A DNA stretch of 64,000 bases, taken from assembly GCF_900182605.1 (NCBI RefSeq), contig NZ_FXTB01000003.1, positions 1 through 64,000 of the forward strand, given 5' to 3'. The stretch is from Saccharicrinis carchari (GTDB lineage Bacteria > Bacteroidota > Bacteroidia > Bacteroidales > Marinilabiliaceae). The notes beneath the pieces are model-generated. The model was not told the DNA's origin, searched no databases, and saw only the letters and a list, made by a program, of their open reading frames with translations. A program made the translations under genes and the position numbers. This document shows, one piece after another, positions 17,895 through 27,786 of this stretch. Within the stretch, counting starts at the first letter, position 1. Each line of letters begins with the position of its first letter.

Positions 17895-18252
17895 TTATAC
17901 TCTTTCTCTAATTTTTTTTGTACAATTAATAAAATCTCTGTTTCAAATATTTCTTTCATCGCCAAATATACATTTTTATAGCCGTTTTTTTATCGGTGAA
18001 CCCCATGCTTTAAAGCGTATTCTTTTATACAAAAAAATACATTTCATTACATTAATCACCGCTCTAACAATCATTTTTTATTATATTGAGCCGTGCAAAA
18101 TTCAACATCAATTACACATTGTCGTATAAGCTATATTATTAAAGGCGGATACCGGGTATAAGCTTAAACTTTTCACAATTATTAACGTATCAATACATCG
18201 TATCATATAATTACATCCATTAAATCAAAAACAAATTAAATCTATTGTTATT
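17895..18252. other. divergent intergenic region between dnaG and the membrane pyrophosphatase gene
   Basis: This 358-bp AT-rich region must hold promoters for both genes. It contains a near-palindrome ATACC-G-GGTAT at 18149-18159 and two copies of TATAAGCT (18125-18132 and 18157-18164), 32 bp apart. No riboswitch fold or small gene was recognised. Confidence 0.4.
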
Positions 18253-20535
18253 ATGGTAACACAATTATTTTGGATCATACCGGTTGCATCGATTGTAGCA
18301 TTGGTATTTGCATGGTACTTTTTTAAAAGTATGATGAAAAGTTCGGAAGGAACGGACAAAATGAAAGAAATTGCACAATACGTAAGAGATGGTGCCATGG
18401 CTTATTTATCGCGCCAGTATAAAGTGGTGGGTATTGTATTTGCCGTATTGTTTGTCATTTTGGCCATTTTAGCCTACATGGGCGTGCAAAACCCATTTGT
18501 TCCCATCGCCTTTTTAACGGGTGGTTTTTTCTCTGGTCTCTGCGGATTTCTGGGGATGAAAACAGCTACCTTTGCCTCGGCTCGTACGGCTCAGGGTGCT
18601 TCTAAATCGTTAAACAAAGGACTAAAAGTAGCCTTCAGAAGTGGTGCCGTAATGGGTCTGGTTGTAGTGGGCTTCGGATTGTTAGACATCTCCTTGTGGT
18701 ACCTGCTGCTAACCAAAGTTGTGTATACCGCCGAGCATATGGCATCAGGATTTTCAGCACTGGGGCTTACCTTTGTACATGCAGGTATGGATGAGAGCGA
18801 AAAGTTGATTGAAATCACCGCCACCATGCTCACCTTTGGTATGGGTGCTTCTACGCAGGCTCTGTTTGCACGTGTAGGGGGTGGTATCTACACCAAAGCG
18901 GCCGATGTGGGTGCCGATTTGGTTGGAAAGGTTGAGGCAGGCATCCCCGAGGATGATCCTCGCAACCCTGCAACCATTGCCGATAATGTAGGTGATAATG
19001 TGGGCGATGTAGCCGGAATGGGTGCCGACCTGTATGAGTCGTATTGTGGTTCGATTCTGGCCACAGCTGCATTGGGTGCTGCGCTATCCGTTAGTTCCGG
19101 AGAAGATATGTCGGCCAAGGTAATTGCGCCCATGTTGGTAGCAGCCATAGGAATACTGCTTTCCATACTGGGCATATTTATGGTACGTACAAAAGAAGAT
19201 GCGAACGCCAAAGGCTTATTAAATTCGTTACTGATTGGAACCGGAGGAAGTTCTGTATTTATACTTATAGCCATTGCCATAATGGCTGCATTAAACTGGA
19301 TTACATGGGGTATTTTTGGTGCCGTTGTAGCTGGTCTTATCGCCGGAGTTATTATAGGACAGGGAACGGAGTATTACACTTCTGACGGTTACAAACCCAC
19401 GCAAGGCATTGCTAAACAAGCACAGCAGGGCCCTGCCACCACTATTATCGATGGTATAGCTGTAGGAATGTATTCAACCTGGATACCCGTGGTAACTATT
19501 GTAGGAGGTATTATTGCTGCGTTTGGTTTTGCCGGTGGCTTCAATAGCTTTGGCGAAGGGGTGTACGGTATTGGCTTTGCTGCTGTAGGCATGCTCTCTA
19601 CCTTGGGTATAACCCTGGCTACCGATGCTTTTGGGCCTATTGCCGATAACGCAGGTGGAAACGCCGAAATGTCTAATTTACCCAAAGAAGTGCGCGAACG
19701 TACTGATGCCTTAGATATGCTGGGTAACACCACCGCTGCAACAGGTAAGGGTTTCGCTATTGGTTCGGCCGCTTTAACAGCCATGGCTTTGATGGCTGCC
19801 TATATCGAAGAAATAAAAATATGGTTGAAACGAGGCCTTGCCGAAGGGGAAACCGTACTACAAAACTCCATGCAGTTTGTGCTGGATTCCTCCACTCAGG
19901 TAGGCGAAGGTGTTAAAGCAGTTGTAATTTCAGAAGCCACTTTAAAAGATTTTACCGTATTTTACGACTTATCAATATTTAACCCTTTGCTGTTGGGCGG
20001 ATTATTTATAGGTGCCATGATGGCATTCGTGTTCTGCGCCATGACCATGAAAGCTGTAGGACGGGCCGCAGGCTCAATGGTTGATGAAGTGCGCCGACAG
20101 TTCAGGGATATTCCCGGTATACTGGAAGGTACCGGCAAACCGGATTTCGCACGCTGTGTAGCCATATCTACAAAAGGGGCACAGCAAGAAATGATGTTGC
20201 CTTCCTTACTTGCCATTGCCGTGCCCATTATTGTGGGGCTGGTATTTGGTGTAGCCGGTGTTATCGGTTTATTGATGGGCGGATTAACCACAGGGTTTAC
20301 CCTGGCCGTATTTCTTAACAACTCGGGTGGTGCCTGGGACAATGCTAAAAAATATATCGAAAAAGGGAACTATGGCGGTAAAGGTAGCGAAGCGCACCAT
20401 GCTGGTGTAGTGGGCGATACAGTGGGCGACCCATTTAAGGACACCTCGGGTCCATCGTTGAATATTCTTATTAAACTAATGACCATGGTAAGCGTGGTGA
20501 TGAGCGGACTCACCGTTGCATATGCTCTTTTTTAA
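18253..20535 (+). CDS. hppA: membrane-bound ion-pumping pyrophosphatase
   Basis: The protein has 760 residues and about 16 membrane segments. It hydrolyses pyrophosphate and pumps Na+ and/or H+ across the inner membrane. Family signatures are intact: [80 protein letters not shown]. At residues 491-497 the motif is GNTTAAT; an alanine at position 495, where K+-independent enzymes have lysine, marks a K+-dependent enzyme. Most K+-dependent bacterial forms pump Na+ or both ions, but the pumped ion cannot be decided by eye. It is transcribed alone and ends in a strong terminator. The Na+ energetics would fit with the NhaC antiporter at 22.4 kb. Confidence 0.95.
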   Translation: MVTQLFWIIPVASIVALVFAWYFFKSMMKSSEGTDKMKEIAQYVRDGAMAYLSRQYKVVGIVFAVLFVILAILAYMGVQNPFVPIAFLTGGFFSGLCGFLGMKTATFASARTAQGASKSLNKGLKVAFRSGAVMGLVVVGFGLLDISLWYLLLTKVVYTAEHMASGFSALGLTFVHAGMDESEKLIEITATMLTFGMGASTQALFARVGGGIYTKAADVGADLVGKVEAGIPEDDPRNPATIADNVGDNVGDVAGMGADLYESYCGSILATAALGAALSVSSGEDMSAKVIAPMLVAAIGILLSILGIFMVRTKEDANAKGLLNSLLIGTGGSSVFILIAIAIMAALNWITWGIFGAVVAGLIAGVIIGQGTEYYTSDGYKPTQGIAKQAQQGPATTIIDGIAVGMYSTWIPVVTIVGGIIAAFGFAGGFNSFGEGVYGIGFAAVGMLSTLGITLATDAFGPIADNAGGNAEMSNLPKEVRERTDALDMLGNTTAATGKGFAIGSAALTAMALMAAYIEEIKIWLKRGLAEGETVLQNSMQFVLDSSTQVGEGVKAVVISEATLKDFTVFYDLSIFNPLLLGGLFIGAMMAFVFCAMTMKAVGRAAGSMVDEVRRQFRDIPGILEGTGKPDFARCVAISTKGAQQEMMLPSLLAIAVPIIVGLVFGVAGVIGLLMGGLTTGFTLAVFLNNSGGAWDNAKKYIEKGNYGGKGSEAHHAGVVGDTVGDPFKDTSGPSLNILIKLMTMVSVVMSGLTVAYALF

Positions 20536-20578
20536 TGGCCGATGTTATTATATTAAAGCGAGTTAAGCTTTATATTAT

Positions 20579-20628
20579 TATCCCTGATTATTTCTTAAAC
20601 GAAAAGAGATAATCAGGGATTTTTTATT
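20579..20628 (+). terminator. intrinsic terminator of hppA
   Basis: The stem TCCCTGATTAT pairs with ATAATCAGGGA around a loop of about 17 nt, followed by T6. Confidence 0.9.
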
Positions 20629-20748
20629 GGTATTTATTTGAAAAGGGACTATCGTAATTATGCAAACTACAATTCTTAAGCTTATATTTACACTTAACTA
20701 TTATAGAATTCATCAACCTTTACTACTAACGCCCCATACACTACCCTT

Positions 20749-21696
20749 ATGCACTTACCTGCTTTCTCCGATATCGAAGATGCTTATGTAAGAATAGCAC
20801 CTTACATTCATACGACTCCTGTTTTAACCAACTCGGCCATTAACAAGATAACAGGAGCCGAAATATTTTTTAAATGTGAGAATTTTCAAAAGGTAGGTGC
20901 TTTTAAATTCCGGGGGGCGTGCAATGCAGTTTTTAGCTTAAGCGATGCCAATGCATCCAAGGGGGTGGGAACGCACTCTTCGGGTAACCATGCGGCGGCT
21001 CTGGCACTTGCCGCAAAGCTGCGGGGCATACACGCCTACATTGTGATGCCCGGCAATTCACCCCAAATTAAAAAGAATGCCGTAGGCAGCTATGGGGGCA
21101 TTATCACCTTTTGCGAGCCTACTTTAGCTGCGCGTGAAACAACCTTAAAGAAAGTACTGTTTGAATCGGGTGCTATCATGGTTCATCCCTACAACCAAAA
21201 AGAAGTTATAGCAGGGCAGGGCACTTGTGCGCTGGAATTGATGCAGCAACAAAATAACTTAGACTGCATTGTAACGCCGGTGGGGGGAGGTGGCTTGCTG
21301 AGCGGCTCCTCCATAACTGCCCGCTACCTGAACCCAAACATCGAAATAATAGGCGCAGAACCGCAAGGAGCCGACGATGCCTACCAGTCTTTCAAAAGTA
21401 AAAAACTAATACCCTCTCAAAACCCCAATACCATAGCCGATGGTCTTTTGACCTCGCTGGGCAGCCTGACTTTTGAAATAATAAGTAAAAACGTGGATAC
21501 CATAATAACAACTCCCGACAGTTCTACCATAAACGCCATGCGATTGATATGGGAACGCATGAAGATAATTGTAGAACCTTCGAGTGCTGTAGCGCTGGCA
21601 ATAATTTTAGATAACAAAGCCAATTTCAAAAATAAAAAAGTAGGTGTGATATTATCCGGCGGTAACGTGGATTTAAATAGTTTACCTTTTGGTTAA
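20749..21696 (+). CDS. PLP-dependent serine/threonine dehydratase-family enzyme
   Basis: The protein has 315 residues, a fold-type II PLP enzyme close to serine racemase, catabolic threonine dehydratase and threo-3-hydroxyaspartate ammonia-lyase. Lys53 in VGAFKFRGA is the Schiff-base lysine; HSSGNHAAAL (from about 76) binds the substrate carboxylate and cofactor; PVGGGGLLSGS is the glycine-rich phosphate loop; and VILSGGNVD closes the site. There is no C-terminal ACT regulatory domain, so it is not the biosynthetic IlvA type. It is cytoplasmic. The last four bases overlap tail-to-tail with the yqgE-like gene. Which amino acid it deaminates or racemises cannot be told from the sequence. Confidence 0.85.
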   Translation: MHLPAFSDIEDAYVRIAPYIHTTPVLTNSAINKITGAEIFFKCENFQKVGAFKFRGACNAVFSLSDANASKGVGTHSSGNHAAALALAAKLRGIHAYIVMPGNSPQIKKNAVGSYGGIITFCEPTLAARETTLKKVLFESGAIMVHPYNQKEVIAGQGTCALELMQQQNNLDCIVTPVGGGGLLSGSSITARYLNPNIEIIGAEPQGADDAYQSFKSKKLIPSQNPNTIADGLLTSLGSLTFEIISKNVDTIITTPDSSTINAMRLIWERMKIIVEPSSAVALAIILDNKANFKNKKVGVILSGGNVDLNSLPFG

Positions 21697-22286
21697 TTAA
21701 ACGATGGATCTTCGGGAAAACCCGACCATGATTTATAAACATCGCCCAGGCTTTCCAAACTTTCCTTCCAAATGTTGTCCATGTTATTGCTCATTATCAT
21801 TTGGTCGTCTATTTGGGTAACAACCCATGAATTCTCTTCAATCTCCCGTTCTAGTTGTTTTGGCGACCAGCCTGAGTAGCCGGCAAAAAACTTAACCTGC
21901 TCATACGTGGCCTTCCGGTTGTTAAGCATTCTTTTAAGTTGCTCAAAATCGCCACCCCACCATACATTATCCGTAATTTGTAACGATCCGGGCACCTTAT
22001 CACCTAAAGTATGAATAAAATATAAGGTGTCGGCAGCAACCGGCCCGCCGATATGCAATTCGCCCTTGAATGACAATAGTTCTTCAATTAGCTCATCGGG
22101 GTATAAATTATTTGTTTTATTAAGAACAAAGCCCACCGCACCCTGCTCGCTGTATTCCGTGAGTAAAATAATAGATCTGCCAAAATAAGGACCTCTTAAA
22201 AAAGGGTCGGCAATTAGTATTCTACCTTTTGCCGGAGCCATTTTTGGCAAGCTGGCTTTAAATATATTGAAGTCTAACTTTTTCAT
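21693..22286 (-). CDS. YqgE/AlgH family protein
   Basis: The protein has 197 residues. GRILIADPFLRGPYFGRSII, then YSEQGAVGFVLNKTN, LHIGGPVAADTLYFIHTLGD and FAGYSGWSPKQLEREIEENS are the family landmarks (PF02622). Members are conserved in Bacteroidota and proteobacteria. AlgH was named for a role in alginate regulation, but a general function is not established. It is cytoplasmic with no signal peptide. It converges on the PLP enzyme gene with a 4-bp overlap and no terminator between them. Its upstream region faces the NhaC gene divergently. Confidence 0.9.
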   Translation of the reverse strand: MKKLDFNIFKASLPKMAPAKGRILIADPFLRGPYFGRSIILLTEYSEQGAVGFVLNKTNNLYPDELIEELLSFKGELHIGGPVAADTLYFIHTLGDKVPGSLQITDNVWWGGDFEQLKRMLNNRKATYEQVKFFAGYSGWSPKQLEREIEENSWVVTQIDDQMIMSNNMDNIWKESLESLGDVYKSWSGFPEDPSFN

Positions 22287-22437
22287 ATTTTTGATTTACA
22301 TAGGCTTAAATTAGTAATTTATTGCATTTATTAAAAATTAATTCTGATTTTTACAGTATTAACGCAAAGGGCATCATGTTCTACGGCAGCACAAATTGAT
22401 TTATTTTGCCACCCTTACCACCACAGAGCTCAACTTT

Positions 22438-24357
22438 ATGTATAAGATTATAACCTTATTCCTAATATTTTTTACGTCTGGCCTGGCTAATATCGGGGCT
22501 CAACCTTATTCTGTTGAAGTAAATATGCCAGAGGTTTTAGTTTCAACCGTTGAAACGGAAGTAAGCCTGGACTTTGTTTCATTACCAGATTCTTTGCGCC
22601 AGCAAGTGTCGGTATTAGCCGGTGGTAAGTTGCAGCACCTGAGCTGGAAAGAGCATACCGCCACCTTTGTAACACGATTTGAACAACAGCAGGAATTGAA
22701 GGTTGCAGTGCGCGATAAAGTGTTATATAAAAAGGAGCTTAATCCTATTCCTTTGTGGTTCTCGGTGTTGCCACCGCTCATTGCTATACTAATGGCTTTG
22801 CTTACCAAAGAAGTTTTTTCTGCCTTGTTTATGGGTTTGTTTGTTGGCACCACCATCCTATGGAAATATAAGGGCTTTTCGTTTTTCATAAGCCTATTTA
22901 AAGGTCTTTTTAGCGTAGTTGATACCTACGCACTTTCGGCATTGTTGGACAAGGATCATCTTTCCATCATTATTTTTTCTATGCTAATAGGCGGTATGGT
23001 AGCTTTAATTACGCTTAATGGAGGCATGAAAGGTGTGGTTACTATTTTATCGAAATATGCGCAGAGCCCCCGATCCGGCCAGTTTATTACATGGCTGATG
23101 GGGCTTATGATATTTTTTGATGACTATGCCAATACCCTTGTGGTAGGAAATACGATGCGTCCGGTAACCGATAAGTTAAAGGTGTCGCGCGAAAAACTCG
23201 CCTATATCGTTGATTCAACTTCGGCACCCATTGCGGCTGTTGCGTTTATCACTACCTGGATTGGTGCCGAGTTGAGCTATATTAGCGATGGCATAATCCT
23301 ATTAGGCTTGGATAAATCGGCTTATCAGGTATTTCTGAACTCCTTGCAATATTCCTTTTATCCCATCTTTACTTTAGGTTTTGTACTGATGTTAATTGTT
23401 AAGAAGAAGGATTTTGGGCCAATGCTAAAAGCAGAAAGACAAGCGCGAACAGAGGAAACTGATGAAGAGGATAGACCCAGGGTGCATTTACCGCAAATAG
23501 TTAAGGAAATTGAGGTAGGCGGTGATGTGAAAGGCAGGTGGTACAATGCTTTTATTCCGGTTATGGTTGTAATTTGGGGCACTATGGCCGGTTTAGCCTA
23601 CACAGGTTTTGATGCAGATATTTGGCATGATACTACTTTAAAAACAAGTACAAAATTATCTATAATCGTAGGTAATGCGGATTCGTTTAAGGCTTTACTT
23701 TGGTCGTCGCTGGGCGGCGTATTGGTGGCCTTAGTACTTACAACCGCACAAAAAATACTCCGTTTAAAAGAGGCCATAGAAGGTTTAGTAAATGGTTTTA
23801 AAACGATGTTTAGTGCCGTACTGATATTGGTGTTGGCCTGGGGCATAGCCCGTATAACGCAGGATATGCATACCGCTGCCTTTATAACTGAGCTGATGCG
23901 TCATATTAGGCTGAGCCCGCAATGGATACCTGCCCTGACCTTTGTTTTTTCGGCTATGATTGCCTTCAGCACCGGATCATCGTGGGGCACTATGGCTATT
24001 ATCTACCCTTTGATACTTCCGGCATCATGGCATATTTCGATGGAGGCAGGAATGGATACGGCGCGTGCACTACCCATTTTTTACAACGTGGTTTCTTCCG
24101 TGTTGGCGGGTTCGGTGTTGGGCGACCACATCTCTCCCATATCCGACACCACCATCTTAAGCTCCCTTGCCAGCCGATGCAATCATATGGCTCATGTGCG
24201 CACCCAGTTGCCTTATGCATTAACGGTGGGTGGTGTGGCACTTTTTGCAGGTACAATACCAGCCGCATTTGGTGTGTCATCCTGGCTATTGATGATTGCC
24301 GGGTTTGTACTGCTTTATCTGCTGATAAAAAATAAGGGTAAAAAGGTGGATGCTTAG
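22438..24357 (+). CDS. NhaC-family Na+/H+ antiporter with an N-terminal extracytoplasmic domain
   Basis: The protein has 639 residues from the ATG at 22438, where a signal peptide begins (MYKIITLFLIFFTSGLANIGAQ); the frame from 22396 adds 14 residues and is less likely. Residues of about 22-103 form a soluble, beta-rich segment before the first membrane helix (WFSVLPPLIAILMALLTKEV). The remaining part has about 11-12 helices with family motifs FDDYANTLVVGNTMRPVTD, STSAPIAAVAFITTWIGAEL, FSTGSSWGTMAIIYPL and VLGDHISPISDTTILSSLAS. It exchanges Na+ for H+ at the inner membrane. The N-terminal extracytoplasmic addition occurs in some Bacteroidota members and its role is unknown. It ends at a strong terminator. 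Confidence 0.85.
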   Translation: MYKIITLFLIFFTSGLANIGAQPYSVEVNMPEVLVSTVETEVSLDFVSLPDSLRQQVSVLAGGKLQHLSWKEHTATFVTRFEQQQELKVAVRDKVLYKKELNPIPLWFSVLPPLIAILMALLTKEVFSALFMGLFVGTTILWKYKGFSFFISLFKGLFSVVDTYALSALLDKDHLSIIIFSMLIGGMVALITLNGGMKGVVTILSKYAQSPRSGQFITWLMGLMIFFDDYANTLVVGNTMRPVTDKLKVSREKLAYIVDSTSAPIAAVAFITTWIGAELSYISDGIILLGLDKSAYQVFLNSLQYSFYPIFTLGFVLMLIVKKKDFGPMLKAERQARTEETDEEDRPRVHLPQIVKEIEVGGDVKGRWYNAFIPVMVVIWGTMAGLAYTGFDADIWHDTTLKTSTKLSIIVGNADSFKALLWSSLGGVLVALVLTTAQKILRLKEAIEGLVNGFKTMFSAVLILVLAWGIARITQDMHTAAFITELMRHIRLSPQWIPALTFVFSAMIAFSTGSSWGTMAIIYPLILPASWHISMEAGMDTARALPIFYNVVSSVLAGSVLGDHISPISDTTILSSLASRCNHMAHVRTQLPYALTVGGVALFAGTIPAAFGVSSWLLMIAGFVLLYLLIKNKGKKVDA

Positions 24358-24460
24358 GGTTTGTAGCGGAATTCCTCTGGAGTGACTTTAATCACAAGGA
24401 AATAAATTTAATGCATGTAAAGAAGCACTTTTGCTTTATTCAATGAATCTATTTCAAAAA

Positions 24461-24493
24461 AAAACCGATGCAACATGTTGCACCGGTTTTTTT
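24461..24493. terminator. bidirectional intrinsic terminator
   Basis: AAACCG-A-TGCAACATGTTGCA-CCGGTTT forms a long stem with A8 before and T7 after, between the convergent antiporter and EF-G-like genes. Confidence 0.9.
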
Positions 24494-24541
24494 ATTACTC
24501 TGGCAAATCAATATATCTAATTGCTATGCTCCTTTTTCAAA

Positions 24542-26698
24542 TTAGGCCTCGTCGAGTTCTTTTTGATAATTGTCCAGTAACTGTCCTTGCACATCGTGGG
24601 GTACAATTTCGTACTGGGCAAACTTTTGCGTGAACATAGCCCTTCCACCGGTAATGGAACTCAGCGAGGTTGAATACTTATTCAGCTCTTTTAAGGGCAC
24701 TTTAGCTTTAATCACCTCAAAACCCTTTTCGCTACTCATGCCCTCGATTATAGCCCGGCGCCCTTGCAGGTCGCTCATTACGTCGCCCATCCTGTCCGAT
24801 GGAACTTTTACCTCCAGATTATAAATGGGTTCCAGAATTTTTGGAGCGGCATTTTTAAAGGCATCGCTAAAAGCATGCCGGCCTGCCAGCTTAAACGAAA
24901 TTTCGTTACTGTCCACGGCGTGCATCTTACCATCATAAACACAAACCCTGATATCGCGTGCATAGGAGCCGGTCAAAGGGCCTTCTTCCATTTTTTCCAT
25001 AATACCCTTAAGTATAGCAGGTAAGAAACGGTTGTCGATGGCACCCCCCACTATGCAATTATGAAACATCAAAGTACCTCCCCATGGCAGCTTTACTTCT
25101 TCGGTACCTCTCACGTTCATTTTAAATTCCTGACCATTAAACTTATAAACAGTAGGCTCAGGCATTCCCTCTTCGTAAGGTTCGATAACCATGTGTACCT
25201 CGCCAAACTGTCCGGATCCGCCCGATTGCTTTTTATGGCGGTAATCGGCTCTTGCCGCTTTGGTAATGGTTTCGCGATAAGGAATTCTGGGCTTCACAAA
25301 TTCAACCTTTATTTTATCATTATTTTCGATACGCCACTTCATGGTGTTCAGGTGGAACTCGCCCTGGCCATGCACAATTATCTGTTTTAGCTCTTTGGAA
25401 TACTCCACTACAATGGTAGGATCCTCTTCGTGCATGCGTTGTAATACTTCACCCAATTTTTCGTCGTCGTGCTCATCTAATGGACGTATGGCGGTTCGAT
25501 ATTTATGTTCGGGATATTTTATGGCTTCAAAAACGTAATCACACCCTTTGGTATTTAGGGTATCGCTTGTGGTGGTTTCTTTTAGCTTAACCGTTGCGCC
25601 TATGTCGCCGGCTACCAGCTCGGTAATTTTTGAACGCGTATTTCCGGCCACACAATAAAGTTGTGAGAGTCTTTCCCTGGCACTTTTGCTCATATTTACC
25701 AAATCCATGCCTTCGCTAATTTTTCCCGACATTACTTTAAAAAAGGAAACCTCGCCAAGATGGGGTTCAATACTGGTTTTAAACACATAGATTGATGCAG
25801 GGCCATCGGCAGAGCACTCTACTTCCTGTGCATCTTTGGTAATAGGTTTAGGCATCTCGGATACAAAAGGTACAATGTTACCGAGGAATTCCATTAAACG
25901 GCGAACACCCATATCTTTGATGGCGGCCACACAAAATACAGGAAATAAATCCCTTGCTATCAATCCTTTTTTAATTCCGGAGCGCATCTGGTCTTCGTCG
26001 AGGGTACCCTTGTCAAAGTATAGTTCCATCAGCTCTTCGTCGTTTTCGGCGGCGGCTTCAACCAAGGCATTATGCAGCTCGTTTGCCTTTTCTTTTTCGC
26101 TGTCCGGGATATCTAATATTTCTGGTTCGCCGCCATTGGGTCCCCATTGGTACATTTTCATTTTAAGCACATCCACCAGGGCATTAAAGCCAAGGCCGGC
26201 ATTTACGGGATATTGCACAATCACCACCTTTTTACCAAATGATTCCCTGGCCTGATCGATGGTTTGCTCAAAGTTGGCTTTTTCGTGATCCAACTGATTG
26301 GCTATAAAAATAACCGGTTTGTTATAGTTTTCGGTATATCTAAAAAGGTTTTGGGTGCCTACTTCAACACCTTGTGTGGTGTTTAGCAACATCAGGGCCG
26401 TATCGGTAACGTTAAGTGAAGTTATGGCTCCTGTAATAAAATCGTCGGAACCGGGGCAATCGATAAAATTGAGTTTTTTACCTAACCACTCCGTGTATAG
26501 TACTGACGAAAAAACGGAATAACCATACTCATGTTCTACTTTGTGATAATCTGAAACAGTATTCCGGTTTTCGATATCGCCACGACGGCTGATAACACCA
26601 CCCTCAAATAACATAGCCTCGGCGAGGGTGGTTTTACCCGAGCCCGAACTTCCAAGAAGGGCTATGTTCTTGATTTGATTTGCTTGATATACCTTCAT
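24542..26698 (-). CDS. EF-G paralogue (EF-G2-like) with altered G-motifs, probably not a normal GTPase
   Basis: The protein has 718 residues with the whole EF-G domain order: G domain (1 to about 285), domain II (about 300-390), III, IV and V. The G1 loop is GSSGSGKT (16-23) instead of AHIDAGKT. G3 is DCPGS (80-84), so the catalytic histidine of DTPGH is Ser84. G4 is NQLD (134-137) instead of NKMD. Domain V (YNLEVKVPSDRMGDVMSDLQ, then GFEVIKAKVPLKELNKY) is normal. Bacteroides has a second EF-G known to work without GTP hydrolysis and needed under starvation; this protein looks like that class. It is cytoplasmic and ribosome-associated by inference. It is transcribed alone. Confidence 0.85.
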   Translation of the reverse strand: MKVYQANQIKNIALLGSSGSGKTTLAEAMLFEGGVISRRGDIENRNTVSDYHKVEHEYGYSVFSSVLYTEWLGKKLNFIDCPGSDDFITGAITSLNVTDTALMLLNTTQGVEVGTQNLFRYTENYNKPVIFIANQLDHEKANFEQTIDQARESFGKKVVIVQYPVNAGLGFNALVDVLKMKMYQWGPNGGEPEILDIPDSEKEKANELHNALVEAAAENDEELMELYFDKGTLDEDQMRSGIKKGLIARDLFPVFCVAAIKDMGVRRLMEFLGNIVPFVSEMPKPITKDAQEVECSADGPASIYVFKTSIEPHLGEVSFFKVMSGKISEGMDLVNMSKSARERLSQLYCVAGNTRSKITELVAGDIGATVKLKETTTSDTLNTKGCDYVFEAIKYPEHKYRTAIRPLDEHDDEKLGEVLQRMHEEDPTIVVEYSKELKQIIVHGQGEFHLNTMKWRIENNDKIKVEFVKPRIPYRETITKAARADYRHKKQSGGSGQFGEVHMVIEPYEEGMPEPTVYKFNGQEFKMNVRGTEEVKLPWGGTLMFHNCIVGGAIDNRFLPAILKGIMEKMEEGPLTGSYARDIRVCVYDGKMHAVDSNEISFKLAGRHAFSDAFKNAAPKILEPIYNLEVKVPSDRMGDVMSDLQGRRAIIEGMSSEKGFEVIKAKVPLKELNKYSTSLSSITGGRAMFTQKFAQYEIVPHDVQGQLLDNYQKELDEA

Positions 26699-27087
26699 AA
26701 AACAATTAGAATTGCGGCCAAATCAATAAAATCAAATTTCACATAGCACCCGATGCATGGTCACCTCATAGAGACCTTCAAGCTACCGCAAATGCATGAA
26801 TATTTGTTTTTGATCCTTGACCATGTTAGTAATTATATGAATTTGCGAAAACAATTCGCACTTGTTATCTAATGAATAAATACAACTTATATCGCACTGC
26901 TCTCAAAATTAATAATATTTAAATAACAATCAACTGATAAGCGGCAAAAGTTAAATAATGCAAACAGAAATTTCTGCACATAAAAAAAGAAAATTATTTT
27001 TTATGTTGATGGTATGCCTTAATAGTTGTAATTTGAAAGTTCTTAAACGCTTATTGCAAGCTTAACTCAACACAACAACAAATAATT
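26699..27087. other. 389-bp intergenic region with two dyads, no gene
   Basis: This is the divergent region between the EF-G paralogue and the DUF190 gene. It holds a perfect 12-bp palindrome CAGAAATTTCTG (26965-26976) and, immediately after it, the inverted repeat CATAAAAAA (26979-26987) with TTTTTTATG (26997-27005). I looked for a fluoride riboswitch because DUF190 proteins often sit near fluoride exporters; only a fragment GATGGTATGCC was present and the conserved 3' part is missing. Confidence 0.4.
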
Positions 27088-27456
27088 ATGCTACTAGAGG
27101 GAAAAGTCAAAAAGCTTAAGATAATTATACGGGAAATAGAAACAGTTTACCAACGTTCGCTATACGAAGCCATTATGTTTGCAGCCAAAAAAACTTCATT
27201 GGCGGGTGCCACCGCAACAAGAGGCGCCATGGGTTATGGAGCCAATGGCCTGACCAACGCCTCCAAAACCTATCAAATGTCGCAAGACCCTCCCATTATC
27301 ATAGAAATAGTGGATCGTGCAAAACGCATAGAAGATTTTTCGCTTGTAGTCTCGAACCTTATGGACAAAGCCAATGCCGCCGGCATTATTTACATAGAGG
27401 ATGTTGAAGTGGTTTCATACAGAAGACATGAGATGGTGAAACCAACAGGTCAGTAA
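27088..27456 (+). CDS. DUF190 (PII-like) protein
   Basis: The protein has 122 residues and fits the DUF190/UPF0166 family, small trimeric alpha-beta proteins with a PII-like ferredoxin fold. YEAIMFAAKKTSLAGATATRG and GYGANG are typical, followed by PPIIIEIVDRAKRIEDF and an IEDVEVVSYR end strand. PII-like proteins usually bind a nucleotide or small ligand and regulate a partner, often a transporter; in other genomes DUF190 genes often adjoin crcB or ion-transport genes. Here no such partner is adjacent. It is cytoplasmic and transcribed alone. The ligand is unknown. Confidence 0.85.
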   Translation: MLLEGKVKKLKIIIREIETVYQRSLYEAIMFAAKKTSLAGATATRGAMGYGANGLTNASKTYQMSQDPPIIIEIVDRAKRIEDFSLVVSNLMDKANAAGIIYIEDVEVVSYRRHEMVKPTGQ

Positions 27457-27573
27457 GTACTTGCAAGCCCTTTTTTAAAAAAATATACACTCTACCCATA
27501 TAATGACCTTTATGGGCAGCCATGCCTCACCTAGTAGTGAGTTTTGAAAGTTCAGTTGCATTAAAGGAAGTAC

Positions 27574-27615
27574 GGAACGGTTCTGTATAAGCACCTTGTG
27601 GTACAGAACCGTTCC
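27574..27615 (+). repeat. 14-bp perfect inverted repeat between DUF190 and the phosphatase-fold gene
   Basis: GGAACGGTTCTGTA (27574-27587) pairs exactly with TACAGAACCGTTCC (27602-27615) around a 14-nt spacer that contains a second short dyad (CAC/GTG). No T-run follows directly, so it is not a standard terminator, though it could end the DUF190 transcript. The rest of the 330-bp gap (27457-27786) is AT-rich with nothing else recognised. Confidence 0.7.
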
Positions 27616-27786
27616 ATATTATTTCTTGAACGGTCTACTAGTGGCAATAAAAAAACGCCAATTATAGCGATAATGAAAAATGCGTACATCTTTCAGGCTA
27701 AAACTTATCACTGAATATCAGTAATATATTTGAGATATTGGGTTGTGCTGCCTATTTTTGCGCAAGTTTTAATCAGATTGTATCCA

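Noticed and set aside
18125-18164. Two TATAAGCT copies and an ATACCGGGTAT dyad before hppA as an operator
   Set aside because: The repeats are short and AT-rich; no regulator or conservation evidence.
19962-20342. Long minus-strand frames inside hppA and other genes
   Set aside because: They are antisense shadows of well-supported genes with no independent motif or start signal.
26990-27087. Possible fluoride riboswitch before the DUF190 gene
   Set aside because: Only a GATGGTATGCC fragment is present; the conserved downstream CUGAUG-type element and pairing are missing.
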